From positions 233,051,462 to 233,115,461 of the forward strand of contig OY992538.1 in assembly GCA_963921195.1 (NCBI GenBank): a stretch of DNA of 64,000 nt, given 5' to 3'. Position 1 is the first letter of the stretch. The number at the start of each line of letters is the position of its first letter. Source of the DNA: Pegoplata infirma. Lineage: Eukaryota; Arthropoda; Insecta; Diptera; Anthomyiidae. This document shows positions 48,801-56,890 of this stretch, piece by piece. A program made the translations under genes and the position numbers. The notes below the pieces were generated by a model. The model worked only from the letters and a program-made list of their open reading frames with translations. It did not search any database and was not told the origin of the DNA.

Positions 48801-48988
48801 CAGTGTTTGACAGAATAGGCATTGCGTAGAATTTCTTCCTCATAAGCAACATCTTCTTCCGGCTAAAGTAGAGAAAGTTGATAGACCACCACATGTGGGC
48901 ATGAAATTAAATTTATAAAATTGTTTATTTAAGCACTACTTACAAAATCAATATCCATTGCCAATGGTGAAGTATCCTTTGCAGTCAT
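39318..48988 (-). CDS. Syf1: SYF1/XAB2 splicing factor homolog, four-exon gene
   Basis: Four exons (48988-48944, 48862-48165, 41277-39945, 39887-39318) join in frame through GT-AG sites into 881 residues plus stop. This is close to the usual length of animal SYF1/XAB2 (about 855-885). The protein is almost entirely half-a-TPR (HAT) helical repeats, with recurrent units such as [17 protein letters not shown] and [13 protein letters not shown]. Next come a lower-complexity segment, an acidic run (about residues 806-840) and a short basic tail. The family is a scaffold of the spliceosomal intron-binding/NTC-related complex in the nucleus, and the human protein also binds XPA in transcription-coupled repair. 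Drosophila calls it fandango. No frameshift or stop interrupts the model. It is the only clear host gene here. Function is inferred from the family. Confidence 0.96.
39888..39944 (-). other. SYF1 intron 3 (57 bp)
   Basis: Minimal fly intron, GTAACT ... TTGCAG, phase 0. Reading straight through it meets a stop, so splicing is required. Confidence 0.92.
39945..41277 (-). CDS. Syf1: SYF1 exon 3
   Basis: 1333 nt, acceptor TTTCTTTCAG|ATATACC, donor TCACAG|GTAACT. It completes the split Arg and opens with [20 protein letters not shown], a hallmark SYF1 stretch. It encodes residues 248-692, the central and C-terminal HAT repeats, including [40 protein letters not shown] and [15 protein letters not shown]. 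The reading frame stays open upstream into intron 2 by chance; those extra residues (the [10 protein letters not shown] segment) are not part of the protein. Confidence 0.96.
41515..41931. mobile_element. hAT-type element K, copy 2, in SYF1 intron 2
   Basis: 417 bp, ends TAGGGCCTAC / GAGGAGCACTA, flanked by an exact 8-bp duplication GTCTATAC (41507-41514, 41932-41939). The same GGTATTCCCGG arms and central GTATGTATATT...GTACAATT block as copy 1. Confidence 0.9.
42604..43307 (+). repeat. Family B, complete copy
   Basis: Head CAAGTGAGAGTGTTAAATTC, GGCCGTGCCGAATC, TATACCCTCCAACATG; tail GTAGTTGGAGGGTATAAAA. Inside are T17-G10 (about 42690-42718), CACGCCCATAAAAGGGGGGC and (GACGGACA)n. It interrupts element L between CATAACAA and AAGGAGTTAGC, which are contiguous in L copy 2 (58813-58834). 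Confidence 0.9.
43361..44082 (-). repeat. Family B, complete copy, inverted
   Basis: Starts TTTTATACCCTCCAACTACA and ends CACTCTTACTTG. It is near-identical to 42604-43307 but on the opposite strand, only 53 bp away. Confidence 0.9.
44306..44539. mobile_element. 234-bp hAT-type insertion inside element L
   Basis: Ends CACAGACCATATAG / CACCCCTATG, flanked by an exact 8-bp duplication GTCACAAC (44298-44305, 44540-44547). L copy 2 keeps the empty site with a single GTCACAAC (59088-59095). Confidence 0.88.
44612..45228 (+). repeat. Family A copy, 5'-truncated
   Basis: Contains TAACTTTTGAACCACTGCAC, AAACGAACCGGACCAGAGGA, GACGGACGGACGGACATTGC, CTTTATGGGGTCCTAGACCA and ends CTAGAGTGAAGGGTATAAAA. 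The ACAAGT head is missing. Confidence 0.85.
45767..45877. mobile_element. 111-bp hairpin MITE J
   Basis: TAGTTTAATTATTGG...TTCCCCATACAATT on one arm and its inverse (AATTGTATGGGGAA...ATAATTAAACTA) on the other. A half copy lies at 49486-49521. Confidence 0.6.
46472..47069 (+). mobile_element. hAT-type element F, copy 1 (598 bp)
   Basis: Ends TAGAGATGGGCGCGTGAG / CATGAGCCCATCTCTA, flanked by an exact 8-bp duplication CTTAATAT (46464-46471, 47070-47077). The interior consists of CTCACTCACGCACACTCAC arrays around a central AAATTTTAAGC...TTTCCTT unique core. TAGAGATGGGC ends resemble Ac/hobo-type hAT termini. Confidence 0.9.
47540..47966 (-). repeat. Family B fragment, minus strand
   Basis: GGGCAAAGTCGAACTTGGG, CCGGCCCCTTTTGTAGGCGT, GTGAGAGGGTATAAAA and GCAGAGCCGAATC blocks, diverged from the complete copies. 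It lies between element L and SYF1 exon 2. Confidence 0.6.
48165..48862 (-). CDS. Syf1: SYF1 exon 2
   Basis: 698 nt, acceptor CTACTTTAG|CCGGAA, donor GAGAAG|GTATGA, leaving a two-base split codon. It encodes residues 16-247 and the start of the split Arg248: the first group of HAT repeats ([61 protein letters not shown]). Reading on past the donor gives only eight residues before a stop, which supports the splice. A long opposite-strand reading frame over this exon is a shadow. Confidence 0.95.
48863..48943 (-). other. SYF1 intron 1 (81 bp)
   Basis: Short GT-AG intron (GTAAGT ... CTTTAG) of typical fly size. Phase 0. Confidence 0.9.
48944..48988 (-). CDS. Syf1: SYF1 exon 1
   Basis: Encodes the first 15 residues ([15 protein letters not shown]) and ends in phase 0 at GATTTT|GTAAGT. 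The upstream ATG at 48988 is preferred over the in-frame Met11 because it is the first ATG of the exon. The joined product continues [17 protein letters not shown], the expected N-terminus of the family, which has an acidic stretch before the first HAT repeat. Confidence 0.9.
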
Positions 48989-49116
48989 CTCTATATATAT
49001 TTTTGAATTATTTAATGCAATTTTTAATATTTTTTTTGTGATTTTTACAATATTTTTCACAAATATCTTGAATAGATACAGCAAACAAAAAAAAACGTTT
49101 ACATGTCAAAATACTA

Positions 49117-49140
49117 CAGCTGTTTTTTACAACAGCTGTT
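49117..49140 (-). promoter_or_regulatory. Paired CAGCTG E-boxes in the SYF1 promoter
   Basis: CAGCTG at 49117-49122 and AACAGCTGTT at 49131-49140 lie about 130-150 bp upstream of the SYF1 ATG. The second matches AWCAGCTGWT, the E-box core-promoter motif described for Drosophila housekeeping promoters. The placement fits a start site between 49000 and 49150. Promoter function is inference. Confidence 0.5.
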
Positions 49141-49266
49141 CAAAAATTACAATAGCTTTCAAACTGTATGGTGATTATAAATATAAACTCACCACTGTTA
49201 AAATAATACGAGGAATGTTTTGAAAGTCTTTAAAATTTGGTATAATAAACAAGTAAACCAAAACTA

Positions 49267-49397
49267 ATACCAAATTCGCATTCATTTTGTTAAACATGTT
49301 TAACTACTTAAACATGTTTAAATTTAAACTTGTTAATGTGCATAAACATGTTTAAGTGCTTAAACATGTTTAAAAAAAATGAATGCGAATTTGGTAT
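49267..49397. mobile_element. 131-bp hairpin MITE in the SYF1 upstream region
   Basis: ATACCAAATTCGCATTCATT at the left is exactly inverted at the right (AATGAATGCGAATTTGGTAT). Between them TTAAACATGTTTAA recurs three to four times. It lies about 280 bp upstream of the SYF1 ATG. Confidence 0.7.
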
Positions 49398-49927
49398 AAT
49401 CCAATAAATTTATATGGAGAGCTAAAAATCAGCCACAAATAATTTTAAAAATTTAGATAACGTTATTGTTCGCATTCATTTTTAACTAGTTTAATTATTG
49501 GTTTCCCAATACAACTTAAACTAGAGATGGGCACATGAGCAGATTAGAGCGTGATTCACGCGTGATCACGCGTGAGTGTGACTGAATTCAATTATACTCA
49601 CGTGATTTTGAGTGAGTGTGAGAGGAAAAAAATTGCATGAGTGAGTGTGAGTGAGAACGATTTTTGCGTGAGTCGATTTTTTTGCGTGATTTATTTTCTC
49701 TTTATATTTCCTTTCGTACCAAAAAAAGCAACAAAAAAATTGTAAAATTTGGCTTAACTTAAGATTTCGTTCCGAAAAGCAAAAAAAATGTAAAATTTCG
49801 CTGAACTTTATATTTTGCTGAAAGATTTTTGAAATTATAGTTTTTGAAATTTGTTTTGTATAAATAAGTGTTTCGTGAGAGTGAGTCAACGGGAGTGTCA
49901 GTGAAGCTTGCGTGAGTGCACGTGAGT

Positions 49928-51122
49928 CACGGTGCCCTGCAGAGGATTTACCCCCAGTTTCTGTAACACTAACGCCATTCGTCCACGAAGAATTTGAATG
50001 TATTTTGTTATTGTAACAAAAACAAAATACATGCAAATTCGTCGCAGACGAATGACGTTCGTGTTACAGAAACTGGTGGTTAAATAAAATTTTGGTGTTA
50101 CTCCAATTTTTAAGCGGATTATGTTTTTTGACTATAAAAGAAAGAAAATAAGCCAAAAAAGAAAAAAAAGTACTAGGCGCTTTTTTTTTGGCGGGCAAAA
50201 AAAGAATTACAAAAATCGAAAAAAGAATTTATTCTTTCAAATGCATTAACATTTTTTTATACAGATGAAAATTCATCGCATATTCACTTATCAGTGAGAT
50301 TTAAATATATTTGAGACATATTTTTTCAGACATGAGACTTAAAAGAATAATTTCACTATTTAGTGAAACTAAATCAAATTTCTTCTTTAACTTAATGAAA
50401 ATTTTAACTTTAGCAGTTACTTCACATTTAATATTGATGCTGTTTCTAGATTTTACAAATGAGTTTTGGTGAAATAAACTAAATTTAAAAATTATATTTA
50501 GTGCATCCATAAGATTGACAACAAAGAAATAGTCCCAACTACTTTCTGCATCTCTTTTCAAACTATTTATATTGTTTTACTCTTCCTTAGGCACTGCAAA
50601 CGCATTTTGCAATGGTTTTTTCTATCGTTTTCTGTTTACTTTTAGTTTTGAAAAACATATTTAACAAAAAAGTATAAATTCTTTTAAAATGATAAGACTC
50701 ACTAATGTCTAAAGTGAGGCAACTTTGTGTTTTGCTGTCCGTCTGAGTAGTACACTGAAAACATTTAAGATTTTACATTTTTAAATAATTTGCATGGACA
50801 TATTTCATTTTGTTTTAATTAATAGTGAAATTATTCTTTTAAGTCTCATATCTTGAAAAATATGTTATATATATATTTAAATCTCACTGATAAGTAAATA
50901 TGCGATGAATTTTTATGCGTATAAACAAATTTTAACGCATTTGAAAGAATAAATTCTTTTTTTGTTTTTTTCAAATTCTTCTTTTTGCCCGCCAAAAAAA
51001 AAGCGCCTAGTACTTTTTTTCTTTTTTGGCTCATGTTCTTTCTTTTATCGTCTAAAAACATAATCCACTTAAAAATTGGAGTAACACCAAAATTTTATTT
51101 AAATCCTATCCAGGGCACCGTG
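49928..51122. mobile_element. Fold-back element G with CACGGTG ends (1195 bp)
   Basis: Ends CACGGTGCCCTG / CAGGGCACCGTG, inside long inverted arms of about 300 bp (50080-50363 against 50815-51115) sharing TTTTGGTGTTACTCCAATTT, AGTACTAGGCGC and CTTATCAGTGAGATTTAAAT. GAGT flanks both sides (49924-49927, 51123-51126). Removing the element and one GAGT restores GCACGTGAGTGTGAGTTG, as found in element F copy 1. The ends start like the Transib-like element, but the visible duplication is 4 bp, so the superfamily is unsure. Confidence 0.8.
49951..50079. mobile_element. 129-bp hairpin MITE H with TTA duplication
   Basis: Arms CAGTTTCTGTAACAC...CATTCGTC and their inverse, flanked by TTA (49948-49950, 50080-50082). 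The opposite arm of element G keeps the uninterrupted target (GGATTTAAATAAAAT, minus strand, about 51106-51092). A TWA duplication suggests PIF/Harbinger. Confidence 0.82.
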
Positions 51123-51272
51123 GAGTGTGAGTTGTTTTAAAGTTACTCACGTCATTGTGAGTGAGTGTGAGTAGAAAAAATATGCGGGTAGGTGAGTGTG
51201 CGTGATTCAAAAATTCCTGGCGTGAGTGAGTGTGAGTCAAAAATCACTCACGCGCCTATCTCTACTACAAAT

Positions 51273-52138
51273 CATAAAATTAAATTAATGTGAATAAAAA
51301 CCGGCCTTATATTTTACTACTTAGCCAATACACAAACCTAAACTAAAATTTTCCCCACAGCTTTGAGGTGGTGAATTTTCAAATACAACCCTGCTAAAAA
51401 GCTAAAACAAAACGTCAAACTAAAAAAAACAGGGTTGCCAGTTCTATTACATTTATCCTTAATTTAAAGTTCCATTCACCAAAAATTCCCAATTCGTAAA
51501 AATAAAACTGATGATGCACGAAAAAAAAATAGTCAGAAAGAGCGATTCTTTTGCTAAAATTTAGCTCGTCGATGTTAAAGTAACATAATTATTTTTTTAT
51601 GTAAACCAACCAAGTTTTCTTGGGTTGAAATAAAAAAAATGTGTACATTTTACATCCACAAAAAAATTATCGAAAGAAAACAAAAATAAAACAAATACAG
51701 GCCGCCATTTTCATTTTGTATTTTAGTGTGACTGGTTCGTTTTTTTGTGTTATAAGAAGAAATAAAATTGATAAAATTAACACAAGTCGATAAATAAATA
51801 ATTAGTTTTTTAAAACATAAATAAAAGTACGATAAAAAAGTGCTAAACTTAATTTTGCTGACAAAACCTAGGAAACCATTTATTTAGCAATTGGAGTCCC
51901 AGACGTATGCTTCGATGAGTTACAAATGTAACGATAAAGATAGTATGCCCCCATTCCGAAGACACCAATTAGGTTTAAAAGTTTTTTTAAGTTTAAAATT
52001 AGTGTTTGAAGAATTTTCTATTTTTACCGGGTACTGGAAAACCTACAAACTCATTTATTTAGCAAAGCCAATGGAGTCCCAGACCTATGTTTTGATGAGT
52101 TGCAAATGGGATGACAAAGTAAGTATGCCTTCATACCG
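51273..52138. other. No gene supported; possible promoter-like patch
   Basis: AAACAGGGTTGCCAGTTC (51429) looks like a transposon edge. 51695-51800 (GGCCGCCATTTTC...GTGTGACTGG) is less AT-rich. 51880-51910 and 52060-52095 repeat TTTATTTAGCAA...GGAGTCCCAGAC(G/C)TATG as two units about 178 bp apart, with GACAAAGTAAGTATGCC as in family B tails. Confidence 0.4.
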
Positions 52139-52312
52139 CACGCAAAAAACACTTGCACTTGTTTACCAAATTTTTGGTAAAAATTGAGCTCACAAAATGC
52201 TTTTGTGTAATTTAACCAAGTTTTTGTTCTAAATTTTTTTTCTAAATTAAGCACTTGGTGAGTTAAATTTTTACCAAAAATTTTTTAAATAAGTGTAATT
52301 GTTTTTTGGGTG
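52139..52312. mobile_element. 174-bp inverted-repeat MITE
   Basis: CACGCAAAAAACACTTGCAC / AATTGTTTTTTGGGTG ends, with inner arms ACCAAATTTTTGGTAAAAATT and its inverse. The duplication is not clear. Confidence 0.55.
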
Positions 52313-52404
52313 TGAATAGACCAATAACGTTTAATATCTAAAGCGGATCCTTCAATTCAAGAAAAAGCGTGGGCAGCAGTCAGTTTGTCGCTGGTAAATT
52401 ATAA

Positions 52405-53270
52405 CAAGTAGAAAAGTTAAATTCGACTTGGCCGAATCTATGAATACCCTCCACAATGCCCATTTTAAGTAATAGTAAATTTTCTTACCTGAAAAAAAAA
52501 TAACAGTTTTGATTAGAAATATTTTATTTTGCGTAAAAATATTTTTTTTTAGTAATTTTTGAAAAAAAAAAAAAAATTTACTAATTTTTTTTTTGAGTGT
52601 AAATTTTTTTTTGAGTGTAAAATTTTTTTCGAGTGTATATTTTTTTGTTTTGGTATAAAACTATTTTTGAGTGACAAAAATACGTTGCAAAATATTTTTT
52701 GACTTACCAATGTTTTTAAAACAGGTTTAACGGGTTTTCAACACGTGAATTTAAGGTGAGGCTAATCTGAAATTCACGGTTTTGCTAATAACTTTTGAAC
52801 CACTGCACCGATTTGGGATAAATTTAATACGAACTATGCTGGAGGAACGAAAAATATATATGCCAAGCTTCAGCATCCTCAGAATTGCTTTTCAAAAGTT
52901 ATAGTGCTTTTTATCTCATAAATTCACTAAAAACCCTTGCCGAAATTCAGTCTTTTGCTCATAACTTTTGAACCACTGGACCGATTTCGCTGGATTGCAA
53001 TACCAACCTGACCAGGTAAATGCCCAACATATATGCCAAACTTCAGGAGCCTCCGTAAAGTCTTTCAAAAGTTAGCGTGTTTTCAACAGACAGACAGACA
53101 GACAGACGGACGGACGGACGGACGGACGGACATCGCTAGATCGTCTTAAAATCGATCGAGGATCATGAATATATATACTTTATGGGGTCCTAGACCAATA
53201 TTTCGAGGTGTTACAAACGGAATGACAAACTTATATATACCCTCTATCACTAGAGTGGAGGGTATAAAAA
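52405..53270 (+). repeat. Family A, most complete copy (866 bp)
   Basis: Head CAAGTAGAAAAGTTAAATTC, GACTTGGCCGAATCTATGAA, ACCCTCCACAATGCCC. Middle TTTTGAACCACTG(C/G)ACCGATTT twice. (GACA)n(GACG)n at 53089-53130. Tail CTTTATGGGGTCCTAGACCA, CTAGAGTGGAGGGTATAAAA. Used here as the reference copy. Noncoding. Confidence 0.88.
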
Positions 53271-54300
53271 TGATATTATTTATTATTTTAATATGGATTT
53301 ATTGTGTGAAAATTTTAATTTCAACAAATATACAAATTTTATAAAAAAAATATTTTTGCATAAATTTGGTAATTTTTTTAGCATTATTTTTTGTAGTTTT
53401 AGAATATTTTTATAAATTTATACCAGATTTTTGTTCACTCCGACACAGATTTTTTTGCGTGTTTTATTAGACGTCTTTGTTCAAGTCAAAAATGTCATTC
53501 CCATTTGCAGCAATAAATTATCGCCTAATTGAGAACAAATTTCTTGAACATGGCAACTCTACAACGAACAAAAACAACCAGAATAGAAAAAAAAATTTTC
53601 ACTTATTTTATATTTTTTTCCACAGACGAGTTTATATTTCAGAAGTATTCGCGTGAAAATTTACAAAATATCAGCAAAGAAATCTTATAAAATTACAAAA
53701 ATTCAGCAAATTAATTAAAAATATATAATTTTAAATTATCAAAAGTTTAAAAAAGTTAATAAATTTTGCAATAAAAGGAGCCAGTAAAATAGAAGAAAAA
53801 AATTTACGCAACTTGCAGAACGAACTGAAAAATTATAACCATAAAAAGCGAAATAAAAGATAAAAATATATAAAAATCACTAAACAAAAGCAACAAATTT
53901 TTTTTTAAAAAAAAGAGTCATATCACGAATGAGTCGATGTGTTGTGTATTTAATTAATTGTATACAAAAAGTGAAGTAATGTTCCTTTAGGTTTTTTCTG
54001 TTCATATGTTGATGAATAATTAAAAGTGCAATAATTAAAATTTGTATGTGTATCAAATTCTTTATAAATTTATAAATTTTATTGTTTTATAAAAAGTGTT
54101 GAGTTTAAATATCAATATTTTCAAAAAGTTAATATTTTTGTTGCAAAATGGTACGTTTAAAACACTTGTAAAAAAATAAATTATTAAATTTATTTTAAAT
54201 TTTAATTAAATTAAATAAGATTCACAAAAAGTTAATAAAAAAGGTAATATATATTTAATTAAATAATTTACATACATATATTTGATTTATTATTTAAATT
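53271..54300 (+). other. AT-rich, possible 5'UTR exon ending ATG|GTACGT
   Basis: A TTTTTTTCCACAG acceptor-like site ends at about 53625. ATG at 54148-54150 is directly followed by GTACGT, a good donor. An exon holding only 5'UTR and the start codon is known for some fly genes, but no following coding exon is visible in this window. Speculative. Confidence 0.15.
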
Positions 54301-54654
54301 CCATTGTGTTTTTTATTTCTGTCTGGTATTTTTTGTACTGTCTCACTTTTTACTGTTGCCATCGGAAATCGATTTTCCTCACAAATTTTCACATCATACC
54401 CTACCTTGCTTACCTCCCTATCGCCTTCTTTTTCCACCTATTCCTTCTTGATGATATTCTTCTTTATTTTATTACTTGCAAGCTGAAAGCCGGTTCATTT
54501 GTTATAACAATTTTTTTCCTCCGTTATATTTTGTATATTTTCATGGTCACGTGATGCATTCTTATTGGACAACATGTGTGTAGTCTGGTGTAGTCATTTG
54601 CAATACGTAGTGGTTCAGATGTTCAAATAAGAAAGACTATTGAAATATTGGGTA
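54301..54654. other. No gene recognised
   Basis: Two overlapping open stretches (54282-54554, 54304-54486) are hydrophobic (Phe/Leu/Tyr-rich) and start in repeat-free sequence. They show no recognisable domain or convincing codon bias. Confidence 0.35.
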
Positions 54655-55790
54655 TTTCGAAGATTCGTAAAAAATCCATTGTAATTCCAAGATTCTACTT
54701 GTAATTCTAAAATTCTACTTGTAATTCGAAGATTCCATTTCTAACTAGCAGATTCCAATTGTAATTCGTAAAAGATCAATTGTAGTTCGTAAAAAATCAA
54801 TTGTACTACGTAAAAGATCATTTGTAATTCGAAAAAGATCAGTTGTAAATCGAAAAAGATCAGTTTTTATTCTAAAAAGATCAATTGTTATTCGTAAAAC
54901 ATTAATTGTTATTTGTAAAAGCTTAATTATAATTGGAAGATTCCATTTGTAATTCGATGACTCCAATTGTAATTCGTAAAAGATCAATTATTATTCGTAA
55001 AAGATCTATTGTAATTTCAAGATTCCAATTGTACTTCAAAAATATCAATGGAAATACAGTTGATATTTTTCGAAATACAATTGATCTTTTTCGAATAACA
55101 ATTAATCTTTAACGAATTACAGTTCATTTCTAATTTGTAAAAGATCAATTAAAGTTCGTAAAAGTTCAATTGTAATTTGTAAAAGATAAATTGTAATTCG
55201 AAAAAGATCAATTTTAATTCTAAAAAATCAATTGTTGTTCGTAAAAGATCAATTGTTATTCGTAAAAATTTAATTGTAATTCGAAGATTCCATTTGTAAT
55301 TCGAAGACTCCAATTGTAATTCATAAAAGATCAATTATAATTCGTAAAAGATCTATTGTAATTTGAAATTTCCAATACAGTTGATCAATGGAAATACAGT
55401 TGATTCGAAAAATTACAATTGATATTTTTCGAAATACAATTGATCTTTGTCGAATAACAATTGATCTTTTTCGAAATACAATTGATCTTTGTCGAATAAC
55501 AATTGATCTTTTTCGAATAACAATTAATCTTTTACAAATTAAAGTTGATCTTAATCACAATGGACCTCAGAGTCTACGTGTGTTGACGTAAAACGTCAGC
55601 AGCCACTTACAACCTAACTTAAGTTGATCTTTTACAAATGGAATCTTCAAGTTACAATTTATCTTTCACGAATTACAATTGATCTTTTACGAAAAACTAT
55701 TTATCTTTTTCGAAAAACAATTGATCTTTTACAAATTACAATTGATTTTTTTGAATTACAATTGATCTTTTACGAATTACAATTGGACTT
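54655..55790. repeat. About 20-bp minisatellite, strand-switching
   Basis: Unit AATTGTAATTCGTAAAAGATC, decayed. Units read forward at 54655-55050, inverted at 55055-55125, forward at 55130-55375 and inverted at 55390-55790. Short frames reading TIDLFRITIDL-type peptides are translated repeat only. Confidence 0.85.
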
Positions 55791-55799
55791 TATCAAATG

Positions 55800-56890
55800 A
55801 GTTCTTGTTGCGACTAGAACAAATTTTGTGGAAATAAGTTTTTTTTTTTTTTTAAATTTCTAGATAAAATTTTACTTATTGTGAACAAACGAAAAGATCT
55901 GCGTCAATAAAATTAATATAAATTATTACTTACACCTTCTACTACAACTCTACATTCAGAGAATATTAAAAACCAATTTCGGATTTTGGCAATTTTTTGT
56001 GCCTTTAAATTTTTGGAGAGGATTTGGCCCACTGCAAACAACCGGAGAGACCTGCGTCAATAGAATTAAAAGGAATTATTACTTATACCCTACAACTCCC
56101 AATTTAAAAAATATCTAAAATCAATTTCAGAATATCTAAAATCAATTTCAGATTTTGGTTACTTAATTTTTTGTGCCTTTAAATTTTTGAAGATGGCCCA
56201 CTTTGAACAAACGGAAAGACCTGCGTCAATAAAGTTAAAAGGTATTATTACTTATGCTCTCTACTACGACAACAAATTCAAAGAATATCTAAAATCATTT
56301 TCAGATTTGGCTATTCCAATTTGTGTGCTTTTACATTTCTGAAGAGGGTTTGCCCTCTACTACAACTCCCAGAATTTATAAAACCTTTTTTAGGTTTCAA
56401 TAATTAAATTTTTTGTACCTTTACATTTCTGGAGAGGATTTGGCATTCTGTAACGAACAAAAGGTCCTCTTCAGAAATCTTAAGCCACAAAAATTGGTAT
56501 AACTAAAATTTAATATTGATTTCAAATATTCTATGAATGAGGATTTTTAGAAGAGGGCATTTGTATTAATTTTATTGACGCAGCTTTCCGTTTGTTGACG
56601 TAGGGCACAAAAATTGGAAAACCCAAATTTGGTAAATGAAAAATTGTAGTAGAGGTCACTAGTAATAATTTCTATTAATTTTATTAACGCGGGTCTTTCC
56701 GTTTGTTAACATTGGGCCAAATTCTCTCCAGAAATGTAAAGTCACAAAAATTGGAATAACTTTAATTTGCAATTGAATTTCAATATTCTGTAGATGGGAA
56801 ATTGTAGAAGAATTTAGATTAATTTTATTGACACAGATCTTCCCTTTTAATCGCGTGGGCCTAATGCTCTCTAGAAATGTGAAGGAAAAA
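55800..56890. repeat. About 120-170-bp tandem family in two opposite blocks
   Basis: Forward units carry GACCTGCGTCAATA(A/G)AATTAA (56050, 56220; a diverged one at 55897) with GGATTTGGCC and TTTTGTGCCTTTAAATTT. From about 56450 the same motifs appear inverted (TTAATTTTATTGACGCAG at 56562, also 56680 and 56818). Confidence 0.75.

Larger units (their letters stand above)
49522..51264 (-). mobile_element. hAT-type element F, copy 2, carrying nested elements
   Basis: Ends TAGAGATGGGCACATGAG / GCGCCTATCTCTA and GAGTGAGTGTGAGTG arrays as in copy 1, opposite orientation. No matching 8-bp duplication (ACTTAAAC versus CTACAAAT). The element at 49928-51122 interrupts it. Confidence 0.8.

Noticed and set aside
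54745..54987. 80-residue open frame rich in TIDLFRIT repeats (also 55149-55334 and 55388-55591)
   Set aside because: It is the 20-bp minisatellite translated; the frames alternate with repeat orientation.
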